Assembly (NCBI RefSeq): GCF_910592395.1
Contig: NC_088308.1
Location: forward strand, 25,683,501 to 25,747,500
Length of the DNA stretch: 64,000 nt
Reading direction: 5' to 3'
Source: Lineus longissimus
Lineage: Eukaryota > Nemertea > Pilidiophora > Heteronemertea > Lineidae
A model generated the notes under the pieces. That model did not search any database, was not told where the DNA came from, and was given only the letters and a program-made list of their open reading frames with translations. The first letter of the stretch is position 1; each line of letters begins with the position of its first letter. The position numbers and the translations under genes are program-made. Positions 36,354 to 46,933 of the stretch are shown piece by piece.

Positions 36354-37291
36354 ATGGTCCGAATTCTGAGTACTGGAGAGATTGTTCAGGATGACGATCC
36401 AAGGCTTAGACCTGGTGGTGCCAATGGGCCATCGAGAAATAGAATGGTGAGTTTTTCAAGAAGTGTCAAATAGAACAGTTGGACAGAAATTCTCTATCAA
36501 ATAACTATTATATCAGGTCAAAGTTTATGTGACATGTGTAAGAAGAGTCAGCTTTCTCTCTCTCGCAAGGAAGCACTTGGGTTGGACCAGGATTATTTAC
36601 ACAACCTTGATGACGCTGACAGATTGTTCATCAGTGATTCTTCTCCACTCGGCTACATTTCAGTCCTTGTGTTATCATGCCAATGAGAATGTTTCTGTGA
36701 GAACATTGCTGACATACTTTATTTGTTGACAAGATATGATGGTAATATGTATTTCTGCCATACTTGACTCAAGTCTGCAATTCTTACCAACCTCAGCCTG
36801 TGGCCTTGGAGAGTTTCCTCTTTTACAGATGTTTTTCTTTTTTCTAATTCAAGGGCCACATTCAACACGATGAAGATGATGAAGATCGACAGCGACGAGA
36901 AGGACAAGGTGGGCGTGTTGGAAACCAAGCAGCATCCGTCTTTGATGCATTTAGTGAACGTTTACGTGCTTTGGGTATCCCTCGGTGGAACCTTGGACCT
37001 TATGTTGTAGAACCTATAGTTTCAGTAGGATTTCTCGTAGCATTATTATTGGCTGGATTCAGAGGACTAATATTTGCCGGAATTTTATTCTTTGTGTCCA
37101 AATACAGCCAACAAGGAGGATTTGGAGGATGGTTTGGAGGAAATCCACGAGGTCCATCACCTGGGCGGGGACCGCCACCAAGCCATGGACATGGGCAGGG
37201 TACACAGAGTGGACAGCCTGGGCAAGGGCAGGGAAATAATGGGGGTAGAAAATGGGGATCTGGTGAAGGACAGAGACTTGGCCATAGCTAG
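36354..37291 (+). CDS. FAM241B: FAM241B (C10orf35) small membrane protein
   Basis: Two coding exons, 36354-36446 and 36854-37291, give 176 residues. The N-terminus MVRILSTGEIVQDDDPRLR matches the signature start of vertebrate FAM241B. The second exon carries FDAFSERLRALGIPRWNLG followed by a long hydrophobic segment (VEPIVSVGFLVALLLAGFRG and on, about residues 78-112). Family knowledge is thin: human FAM241B is a predicted single-pass membrane protein linked to lysosome homeostasis. Unlike the vertebrate form, which ends soon after the membrane segment, this one continues with about 58 residues rich in Gly, Pro, Gln and His. A TTTGCAG acceptor-like site 15 bases before the ATG suggests an upstream non-coding exon. 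Confidence 0.87.
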
Positions 37292-37703
37292 ACATTACTG
37301 AGAATTTTGAAGGATCTAAATGTTGATTGAAATTATGACAAGAGAGCCCAGCCAGGAGCCCAAAACAAATTCAATGTGCCTATTAGATTTTGGTCCCCAT
37401 CTCATTCATTTGTACATGGCGAGATATTTTAAAGTGAAAGAAGTGAAAGTTCTTTGTTGAATTTCTCTGTCAACACTGCAATGAAATTAAAAAATATCCA
37501 GCCAACATCTTGGAGGTCAAACTGGCGACCCCATTACTATTTTTTGTGGATACTTTTGAAAGTGTTTTGAAATCAAAATTTTCAGAATTTATCAAATTGC
37601 AGTGTTCTCTTTTTAGATTCAGATAAAATAATGGTGCCGCAAAGTCATTCTGTATTAATTATGTAAAACTATCCATATATCTGAATAATATATATAGCTT
37701 GTA

Positions 37704-37709
37704 AATAAA
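37704..37709 (+). terminator. FAM241B polyadenylation signal
   Basis: AATAAA about 410 bases after the FAM241B stop codon. Confidence 0.5.
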
Positions 37710-38038
37710 CTTTCTGACTTTTTATTCCCTGGTACAATTTGAATAATTTGCTGATATCTTCTACAAAGATATTCTGCCCATTTAACAACGTTGCTTCATC
37801 CAATTAAGTTCAAAACCGTGCAATGTGTGGAGAAGATACAGTATTGCCATAGTTACCCATTGCCATGCCAATGTCAAGGACTTCCTTTGAGACATCAATG
37901 AACACTTCAATGATGTACCTTCTTACAAGTCGTGTCAACCATACTTTCCTTTTAACAGTTTATTGAACCTGGGATCAAGACTAACAGAAAGCTCATCAGC
38001 ACTAAATGATTAACAACCAGTAATGCATTATATTAGAA

Positions 38039-38044
38039 TTTATT
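38039..38044 (-). terminator. Candidate LRMDA polyadenylation signal
   Basis: AATAAA on the minus strand, 700 bases beyond the LRMDA stop codon. Weak on its own. Confidence 0.35.
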
Positions 38045-38743
38045 TTAATATGTGAATACACTATACTTTGGTTGTCATAATGGCTTTTACATGATTTGCT
38101 GCGGATTAACTAGAGCACATTAGGTGAATCAATGTTGTGGATTCCCTTTGCCCCCCCCCCCCCCTCCCCAATATCAAAAAACAAAACTATCAGGAATGGT
38201 GACCTTGTTTCATAACAGCAATATACATACAAGCATAATTTACATGTGCCGTTTCATAAGCTAGACATTCACTCTTGAGTGAAAACAGGTAGTTTAAGTT
38301 CTGAATCACAAATTTGGAAAAATATCAACAACAGATTCAACAAACAAGAATAGTTTATGGCAAGCATCATTAATCAATAAACTGCAGCTATTATGTTTTA
38401 TACACAGGTAAAAAGTAACGTCCTTCTCCCTGATGAAGTGGTGTGACCCGATTGCTCAATCAATGTTAGAGACCAACGCCAGCGTGAGCTTAACTAAATA
38501 TTTGTAAGCTCAACTAAATGTTATCTCCTTCAGTAAATTTCATTTACAATAGTAGTATTAGGACTCTAACAACAACATTATTGCTAACAATGATTCAGAG
38601 AGGGTCATCATATTATACCAGAAAGTCACAGATGGACTTTATGTGGGACACTTTTGATCAAGGCCAAAACATCACTTGTTTGTTGAATCCTTTTTGTTCC
38701 ACTGCAATGTTCAGTCAGCTTCCATGAAGTGGCATACTGATGA

Positions 38744-41720
38744 TTATAAATCATTGTTCCGTATGAATCGGTTTCCTTCGGAATGTTTACCGTAGTAGAC
38801 ATACTTGCATGTACCAAAAGTGCCTGAAAAAGAAGTTCAGGCCGTTAAAATCACATTTCAAAGCAATGCCAGTTGACATCATATCTAGCCAATGAAATAT
38901 TTTACATTGATAATTTCAGCACTGGCAGCCCATTCTCTCATACTGGTAACCTCACTTATTCACTGTAGCATGATATTCGAAGTTTACCTACCGACAGGCT
39001 GCCGAGGATTCTTCGCGTCTGAATTAGGCAATGGAGTGTATGGTGAGGAAGACTGATGGGGGAGACTGCGATCTTCTTCTACCATCTGCAAAGAAAGAAG
39101 TGGTCATATTTAGTCCAGGACAGATCCGACAAGAATGTGTCAAGCAACAAAGGATATCAAGTCTAAAGAGACCGAGCTATTTTGAGAACAGAGGTCATGA
39201 CTGAATCCTATGATGTGACAGACTGATTTGAGAGTCAATCAATCAGTGCAATGTAGCAATTCCTTCCCAAAGGATAGTCTTTTCACCGCATTTTTCAAAA
39301 TTGCACTTGTGTCCTGTGCCCTTGAATTGGTGAAGATATTTCTCCTATTTATACTCACATCATCAGCTGGTCGTACAACCTTCATAAAATGTCCCTTCTG
39401 TATGGCTTCTTTTCTCTCATCATTCTTCACAGGAGTCGAGTCGATGAACTTAAGTTTTGGAAGTCGATGTAATAAGTAAACTCTGGAAAGCATGAAAGGA
39501 TGAGAAGTGTATTTCTCTTGCAGTTTTAATCGTGACTCGAATCATGAAAATGGTCCTCTTCTTCTTAATTTGCTCTAAGCGTGTTAGTTTTATGTCACTA
39601 CAGTTGGGCATCATTTTACAGGCCTGGCAAAATTGTCTTCAGCCAAGCCCCTGAAGATTTTTGCTTGTCATGGTATAAATACATAGAATCTAGGTCTCAT
39701 GTGATGAGTACTATTTACGGTGCATAAAATTGTGTACCTGTATCTTTGATAATCCTCCTCATCTTTATCAAAACTGGACAGCTGATTTGGACAGGCGATA
39801 TTTCCCAGGAGACTCAGGTATGTCAATGACGGTAAGCTTGCCTGTATTTTATCGACGAGGTTATCCAAGCTGACTATCTGAGAACCAAGGGTCAAGAGAA
39901 ATGGCAGAACAATTTAGCATATATTCATAGACTCTAGAGTGACAGTTACACTACCATGGTACAGTGGTCTTCAGCTTTCACCATTTGGGCATCACTTAAG
40001 CTAGGCACCAATCATCATGGTGAAGTATTTACGCTTTTGGCACTGATTTGAGTCCACATCAGATTCCACAGGGTCACATGCGAACAGGTACCAAGTTTTA
40101 GAGATGAAGATTAAAAGGATACCCTATTTTTATTCAACATCAATGTGTGGAGGTTCTTCATGACTGGAAAGATGACAGAGTCACCAAGGTCATTGTTATC
40201 CAAGATAAGTTCCTCCAACTTGGTAAATGCTTCCAATCCCTCAAGACTCCTGGAAATGAGAATTTAGAACATACAGATCTTTCAATTTTAATATACTGTG
40301 TTGAAGCTAAATGCCAGTTGAGGAGTGTCTGTACATGAGGCCTATCAAGTCATTCTGTCGATGGATTGGGACTGGAGTGATCTATACATGACATACGAGC
40401 TCACGTAATAAGGTAGTCCGAACACGCATGTACAAATTAGATGAAGGTGAACAGTGTCTCACCTTAAAGTGTTAAAACTTAGGTCCAATCTTGTTGTTGC
40501 CTGGGAATAACATGATAGCTCATCAGGAATTCTGGTCAAATCCTTCCCTATACATGTTAGCTAAAAGAAAAGCATAAACATGTCAACTATTTGCTTGACA
40601 AGGGAGATCAAGATACATTTATTCTTATTGGTGAGATCATTAGATTAATGAGTCTTGAGATATAAATTTCTATGAGTGTTAATAGCAATCTTCATGAATA
40701 AAGACTTCAAATAAACTGGTTCAATCATGTGCCCGGTTACGATCTCCATTGGCAAAATGCCAGTAATCTGTGAGGACAATATTCTATCTCTGAGACTGAC
40801 AGAATGACGATGACACAAGCAAGTCCTTCACTTGTCTTATGACTTCCTAGAATGCCAGATCTATTTTCTGTGCTAGTCACTAGTTCTCTGACCCATCCCA
40901 GAAAAGCAAGAGAACTTTGCCAATACAAATGCAGGTTTAGAAAGGTTATATTCCATCAAGTGCAATCATCTTGTTCAAGTGACTGTTATTTTAAATGTCC
41001 TATTTTAAAACCTCCTTATCAACATCACCCTTGACTGATAGATGTGCGATATCATGTGCAGTTTAGGCCTATTTTTTACAAAATTATTTCCAATTATCTG
41101 TGCACTAACACAGGAGAAATCTGCTCTGCCTAGTGCCTCATCAGCAAAATCTGATAAGCATCTCCTCCCTCTAGTGCTAAAGTTAAAGTGTATCACTGTA
41201 TGTACACTTCAGTAGTAATAGACTTAAGACGATAAAAGAAAAAAATTCTTCAGACAGTGCATATTATGCAATATGTATTGAATGTCTGAAGTGAGAAGAC
41301 CTAGTCCTAGCCTACACTATAACATACACTACACCAGGCCGCTACACTTACAGTCTAGACTCTAGACGGTATCTCATGATCCGAGTAGGCATTACCGGTA
41401 TACACTGCCACTGCAATACTTTGTCAGATGCTATTTAGCCGGCTGAAGGGCGCCTACACAAAAGGCCTATTTTACGTGTAGTAGGCCTATGTGAAACAGA
41501 CGCACCGAAACCGGCTAAATAGCATCTTCACAGTATCTTCTTTTCTTTAGAATTTTGTTGAAACTTGTTCATGTTGTTTTCCTTTTTTAATTTTACCCAC
41601 CTGACCATCTCTAAATATGAGATCTTCCTCAGCCACCACACATGCCACAGGCTCTGCCATTCCATTATTGTCACCGTTATCGGCCTGTGAATCTACCATG
41701 TCAGCAAGATTCATCTTCAT
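38744..41720 (-). CDS. LRMDA: Leucine-rich melanocyte differentiation-associated protein ortholog
   Basis: Seven exons join in frame: 41720-41601, 40560-40463, 40249-40123, 39877-39738, 39482-39359, 39085-38992 and 38823-38744 (260 residues). Leucine-rich repeats run through the middle ([44 protein letters not shown]) and end in an LRR cap with [20 protein letters not shown] and GHFMKVVRP. Family knowledge: human LRMDA (C10orf11) is mutated in oculocutaneous albinism type 7 and acts in melanosome trafficking with Rab32/38 and the Commander/Retriever recycling machinery. A proline/serine linker is followed by the tail [21 protein letters not shown], which looks like the conserved family end. 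The start is the first in-frame ATG of exon 1; a second Met follows two codons later. Confidence 0.9.
41426..41527. mobile_element. 102-bp element with 17-bp terminal inverted repeats
   Basis: AGATGCTATTTAGCCGG at 41426-41442 is matched exactly in reverse complement at 41511-41527, in the first LRMDA intron. Inner AGGCCTAT motifs also pair. No coding capacity. Confidence 0.65.
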
Positions 41721-41813
41721 TAAGTGTTAGATAACTTATCTGAGCAAATAGACACTCTTTTTCATCAAAATCCAAATCTCCTCCTTGTCAAAGAGCCCCC
41801 ATGTTTACGACGG

Positions 41814-41821
41814 TCACATGA
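41814..41821 (+). promoter_or_regulatory. MITF/TFE-type box (TCACATGA) upstream of LRMDA
   Basis: An exact match to the TCAYRTGA consensus of the MITF/TFEB family, 94 bases upstream of the LRMDA start codon. A reverse-orientation copy follows at 41884-41891. Confidence 0.4.
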
Positions 41822-41883
41822 TTTCACTGGAGTCGAGGTTGTAGTCAATCAGGTCATTGTTATATCCAATCCACGTTAGCAGG

Positions 41884-41891
41884 TCATGTGA
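41884..41891 (+). promoter_or_regulatory. MITF/TFE-type box (TCATGTGA) upstream of LRMDA
   Basis: A second exact TCAYRTGA match, 164 bases upstream of the LRMDA start codon, next to an E2F-like TTTCGCGGGAAA (41901-41912). Confidence 0.4.
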
Positions 41892-41900
41892 TCTTTGAGA

Positions 41901-41912
41901 TTTCGCGGGAAA
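41901..41912 (+). promoter_or_regulatory. E2F-like site upstream of LRMDA
   Basis: TTTCGCGGGAAA agrees with the E2F consensus TTTSSCGC plus the A-run. A candidate only. Confidence 0.3.
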
Positions 41913-42074
41913 TGAAATTGTAAACAAACGCACGTGCGCAGGTCAAATGCTGAACAATTTCCCGGTGTTTTGAAAAGGGTTTCGTATTAAAGGGGGACTA
42001 TGGGTAGGAGCTGGGGGTTAAATTGGTGGTATTCATTTTACTAATAATATGTTCAGTTAGGGCTTTAGTTTGGG

Positions 42075-42242
42075 TTTGATATGGACTTCGTCGAAGCGCG
42101 TTGTTATTTGGTGGTTGTGACTATGTCTCTATAATAATGGAATGAAGGGAACTGTCACTGAAATTGAACGTCCCATATACCGGTATGTGTCTTGGCATGC
42201 GGCCTGCCGTCGATCGGGTCGACTCTTAATAGTTTTCTTTGG
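42075..42242 (+). repeat. 168-bp direct repeat, unit 1
   Basis: It runs from TTTGATATGGACTTCG to AGTTTTCTTTGG. It recurs without gaps at 42457-42624 with about five differences by my reading (about 97% identity). Offset between units is 382 bases. Confidence 0.85.
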
Positions 42243-42456
42243 GTTTCATATCATATCTACACGGACAATTATGTATAGCTATGTAAGTCCGTGGGTATAC
42301 GAGTCAATTTGGCTTTTTCTAATCCTCGAGTAAAACATTAATAAACCTAAACAAACAATTTTGCTTTTCTATACTTAAAATATGTACAACAAAGGTAGGC
42401 CCTATAAAGTTCCTCGCGGGTCGCGGGTTATAAAGAAATTTGTTATTTCTTTTGGA

Positions 42457-42624
42457 TTTGATGTGGACTTCGTCGAAGCGCGTTGTTATTTGGTGGTTGT
42501 GACTATGTCTCTATAATAATGGAATGACGGGAACTGTCACTGAAATTGTGTGTCCCATATACCGGTATGTGTCTTGGCATGCGGCCTGCCGTCGATCGGG
42601 TCGACTCTTAATAGTTTTCTTTGG
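42457..42624 (+). repeat. 168-bp direct repeat, unit 2
   Basis: Second unit of the pair starting at 42075. The 214-base spacer is unrelated to the unit. This is a local duplication between LRMDA and the 44243 gene; no terminal inverted repeats bound it. Confidence 0.85.
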
Positions 42625-44242
42625 TCACTTTCATTGATGATTAAAGCATACATACCCCATCGGGTGTCTCAGTGAGCAGCAAATGACATATTCTGTTCAA
42701 TATTGTCCTGCTTGTTGGGACAACTCGATCATGTCTGTATATGCTAAATATGTCACGTTATACGGCTTTTGGCCCATCACCAAAATCGAGGGATCGCTTT
42801 AGTTGCATTTTCATATCACATAGACTTTCAATACATGGTGAATAAGAAGACGCATTTGTTTGAGAGAAAAGCCAATTTGAACTATCTTTACATTGCATTG
42901 TCGATGATGTCCGGATCCCTGCGGTTATATTGAAATGTGGTGAATGCGATTGTACATAAACTAAGTATTAAGGAGTCACGAGACGTCAGTATAATAAGTG
43001 TGCAGTGTTGACCATACGTACTGCTCTTCGTGTCAACACAAGGTTTTGGGTGAGGATTGTCAATTCATGCAGTGAAGGACGACATGTTGTGCCGTTGTTT
43101 GATTATGTCAAGATAAGGTAGGTTTGCTGTTCAGGAGTGTGATTCTAAGATTCTCCGGGGTCCTTGGGGGGGGGGGGGGTTGTCGCATCCGTAAATCACC
43201 GCTCACTAATGGAGATTATGTCAGGGGGTCTCCAGCTTGCCCTGAGGGCTTTTGTGAGGCAACTGCCTGGTCGTCTCAGCTCAATTGTCCAGGGTTGATC
43301 TTTGAGAGAGCGACAGGCAGACAATACCGCAGCCATGCATCTTAATAGGACACTTCTTCAGGGGCCACCTATGCGTTACCATTGTCGTCCAAAATATGTC
43401 CAGGTGCACGGTGCATGGATGTCTCTTGAGGGAAAGTGAGAGATGTCGGTTGCTTTATTGTCTTCCATTTCGGCGTATGAAATAATGAGTCCATTAAATA
43501 TGAGTGCTTTTGCATGAAAGATATAATATGTAGTGTCGGGTAATATTATGAACCATATCAGTTATGTCAGTAAAATTTCAAGTTTATAATTGCGTTTATT
43601 GATAAATTTGTTGACATATATGAAAACCACACTAGATTTGAATACAAGAGAAGTCGTAATATACTTCGATAAACGACAAAAGCACAATCTATGCGTATGT
43701 GTATTTCATACATGCACTTTTAAAGCGCCCGGCAAATCACTGCGCTGACGTTTGTAAGCCAAGCATGCACATGGTGGAGACAAACACAGCAAACTATATT
43801 TTGCCTTCTTGCTCAGTCCAACTTCCTTCTATAACTATATTTCCCTCCTAGCTCCTCAAATCTGCGACAAAGACTTAGAAGGTTTTTTGTGTGTTTTCAG
43901 TGAGACAGCCCGTGGGATACAATCAAGACACATAGAGCTGCAGCGGATTCGATAGCTTGGAAGTCGATAAGAAAGTCAATCCGTTTCCCAAATTCTTGCG
44001 GAGACGACTGAAGACAGCGCTCGGATTCCTCCACTTTGCGGAAAACGAGGCGAAAGAAACTGCAGTGGTGTTGATGAATTAATTTTGGATATTAAGGACA
44101 GGTGAAAGAACTCAAAACGGTACTTCAAGGTGCAAAGGATTATCAGACGCGAAATTTGGTGTTTTCGCGTCTATATACACGAAGACAACCACGACTGCCG
44201 GACGTTTTTGTTGGTAATTTTGTCTCCTAGTTCTTTGAAACC

Positions 44243-45337
44243 ATGACTGATTATAACTCAGTGTACAACAGCAGCACTATCTGGGCTGCCAACACAACCA
44301 ACTTTAATCGCACCATCAAAATATATTCAAAGGAACAGGAACAAGCGGCCATATATGTCATTGCGGTGGTTATGACATATGCATGTTCCATTTTTGCGCT
44401 ACTGACGTTGGTCCTCTGTAAAAAGAAGCCAGGTGTTGTGCACACGGACCGTGATGTGGACCGTTTCTTGCGAGATATCGAATCTGTCCGCGACGCCTTG
44501 CGCAAACGAGATCAGAAATACGAGGTGAACAGATTCATCCGGGGAATATCAACAACCACAGAAGGTGAATTAGCGCGCAGCCACAGTATGGATGCGTCTT
44601 TAGAGAGTAAAGGTGTCAGGATCAAACCTCCATTGCGCCGTGCCGTGTCCGAGGTAGTTAGGGCCGCCAAGTTTGCCGATGCCGCAGCTAGTTCGTTTGA
44701 GGCGGTCTCCTCAGATTCTGAGACGTCTTTGTCCCCCATGTTCCAAACTATGGTAAATCCACCATCCTACGAGGAACTTAAGATGAAATCACGCGGGGGA
44801 TTAACCGACAGGAAACATTGTCAGAACTGTTCATGCCATCTCATTGACATGCGACATCAAATACATTTTGTGTCTGTCCCTGTCTTGCCGCCCCGGACGG
44901 AAGTTGCACTGGTTCACCAACCAAGCGCTTCTGTAAGGTTATCAAACTTGACTGGAGAACGAAACCAGCCGTCTTTACCAAACGTTTCTCATAGCAACCC
45001 TGTTTCCCAAAAAAACGGGCGAATGTTACACTCATCTTCAGGGCCGACGCGTATCCCCCGGCCTGTCATAACGACCACGATGCCCCCCATGCCTTTTATA
45101 AATGAAAACGAGGAGCATGGTAGCTTACGAACAGAAACAGGTCCTCTAGAATCAAAAAGGCTACAATTTACTGGGAGAAAACTTGATATGAAAGGATGCG
45201 TCTCACCTGGGGAGACTTCAGGAAAATTAAAGGTGCTAAATCTCCGACGTGAAAATGACTCTAATCGCAACCGGGTGAATTCAACAGATGATGAACCGAC
45301 GGTTACGTCTCCCTTGATTGGGGCAACGGCACTCTAG
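44243..45337 (+). CDS. Uncharacterised single-pass membrane protein, intronless coding region
   Basis: An uninterrupted frame of 364 residues, with codon use and composition of a real gene, starting CCATGACT. I do not recognise the family. Visible features: a short N-terminus with three N-glycosylation sequons (N9, N17, N22), a single membrane helix at about residues 37-58, then CKKK (stop-transfer, cytoplasmic side), a charged segment RDVDRFLRDIESVRDALRKR, and a long Ser/Pro-rich cytoplasmic tail with a PPSYEEL motif near residue 174, which matches the PPxY class bound by WW domains. Overall architecture (glycosylated short ectodomain, one helix, basic stop) recalls KCNE-type channel subunits, but the KCNE sequence signature after the helix is not evident. 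A long 5' leader with an acceptor-like TTTTCAG near 43900 precedes it. The poly(A) signal is at 45645-45650. Confidence 0.75.
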   Translation: MTDYNSVYNSSTIWAANTTNFNRTIKIYSKEQEQAAIYVIAVVMTYACSIFALLTLVLCKKKPGVVHTDRDVDRFLRDIESVRDALRKRDQKYEVNRFIRGISTTTEGELARSHSMDASLESKGVRIKPPLRRAVSEVVRAAKFADAAASSFEAVSSDSETSLSPMFQTMVNPPSYEELKMKSRGGLTDRKHCQNCSCHLIDMRHQIHFVSVPVLPPRTEVALVHQPSASVRLSNLTGERNQPSLPNVSHSNPVSQKNGRMLHSSSGPTRIPRPVITTTMPPMPFINENEEHGSLRTETGPLESKRLQFTGRKLDMKGCVSPGETSGKLKVLNLRRENDSNRNRVNSTDDEPTVTSPLIGATAL

Positions 45338-45644
45338 AGTGACAGAGCCCAAGGCATGTGCTTTTGAGAAGGTTCGAAATGTACACTCATCATAGACATG
45401 ACGTCAGGACTTTTGTTTCGGAGACACTAACCTCTTGATTAAATTGATGATTTTATAGATTTTACCATCATGGTTTTGATAAAATGCGTTGCTCATTTCG
45501 ACTAGGTTGTGATAAGCTTTGGAGAAGGTTCTTCTCATCTAGTTGCATAATGATTGAAAACTATGATGACTATACTGATGACACGTGCCTCCGTCCAACA
45601 TCAAAAGCGATTACTATACATTATGCCCTCCTATTTAGATCATC

Positions 45645-45650
45645 AATAAA
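45645..45650 (+). terminator. Polyadenylation signal of the 44243 gene
   Basis: AATAAA about 310 bases after its stop codon. Confidence 0.5.
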
Positions 45651-46458
45651 GAATATACTTTTGTATAAAATGGTTGATACGCCCATTCCTATTACGAATG
45701 TCTTCCTATACAAGAGTAAACGACTTATTCAGCTCAAATATTATCATTTAATCGAGTAAGCCCCAATTCTGTGAAGTACTTCAGGAGCCGCCACAACTTC
45801 CAAGTCCGAAGCACTGGAGTTATGGAAGAACATTACTAAGAAGTGCTACCACGGAAACGTTGCGACGACACCTGGTCGGTTTTACAGTAATGAGAGAACG
45901 CGATCAATTTCCCACTTCCTCACAACGTCATGTACGTGCACAATTATGTTCAACTGACCCAGATATGATGTCGAAACCAAGGTGACGGGACCATGCGATG
46001 ACATATTTCAACAATACGGATTGAGACAGAAGCATAGTTACAGTACCTAAATGCTGCCATGGTACCATTGAAATAGGGAGGGAAGCTGGTGAAGAATGTC
46101 TTGTCACATTATCAGCCACCTACAAAAGACATGGAGACAGGAGCGTTGGTTGACCAACGTGCTGATGGAGCAGCGACACATTCCAGATCCTGAAGGACCA
46201 CACCTGTGCACACATTCCCTCCTCGAGAAAAAATCATTTCTGCTGAACAAGTCAACACTACGGGCATTTGAAAGAAGACGTTAGCATTCTACTAACTGGA
46301 GACAGACTGCAAATGCTATTTTGGGGGTGAAGGCAGTACAATCGCAACACATCTCTCAATCAGAAGACAGAGCAACGACAACATTTGTCCTGAAAAGAAG
46401 GCTTTATAAAAAGAGAATGAATGAATGAGCCAGTGCATTATTTCAAAAACCTTTACAT

Positions 46459-46464
46459 TTTATT
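46459..46464 (-). terminator. Candidate MRPL12 polyadenylation signal
   Basis: AATAAA on the minus strand, about 470 bases beyond the MRPL12 stop codon. The stop codon region itself (46932-46937) also contains an AATAAA-like hexamer. Confidence 0.4.
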
Positions 46465-46933
46465 AACAGGTGATCATCTCACATGATACATAGGACAACA
46501 GGACTATCAGCTCTGAAACACACACATTACTTTAATTCCTCGTTGGCTCACTTTCATCTGGTTCCAAAAGGCACTACTGTCAAGTTGGTCAGGAGGAATT
46601 GTCACAATCAAGTGACATCTTGATCATCACCGACACATAAATGTCACTATCCTTTAGGTTGTCAAAGCTCCTGAACGGTTTTACAGTACTGTAAAACCTA
46701 AACAGGAGTTGCACAAGAATATTTGCTTCTTGGACTGATTTCTTCAATTAGACAACCAACCTTACTTGACCAAATGTTTATAGACCAATGTCAACCATGC
46801 CTTATCTGCATCTCTTCAAGAACATATTGAAACATTGTCTATTTCAATGATCTATAGCATTATCAATATCTCTCAAAATCCTATGAAACGTCCACAGATT
46901 AGTATCATTAGTATCGTCTTCCGTTCAATGTCT

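Larger units (their letters stand above)
37292..38743. other. Convergent 3' flanks of FAM241B and LRMDA
   Basis: No gene seen. It contains the FAM241B poly(A) signal (37704-37709), an opposite-strand signal for LRMDA (38039-38044) only 330 bases away, and a C-tract at about 38151-38164. Confidence 0.6.
45338..46933. other. Convergent 3' flanks of the 44243 gene and MRPL12
   Basis: No further gene recognised. Poly(A) signals are at 45645-45650 (+) and 46459-46464 (-). The small frame at 46096-46284 has no recognisable domain. Confidence 0.55.
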
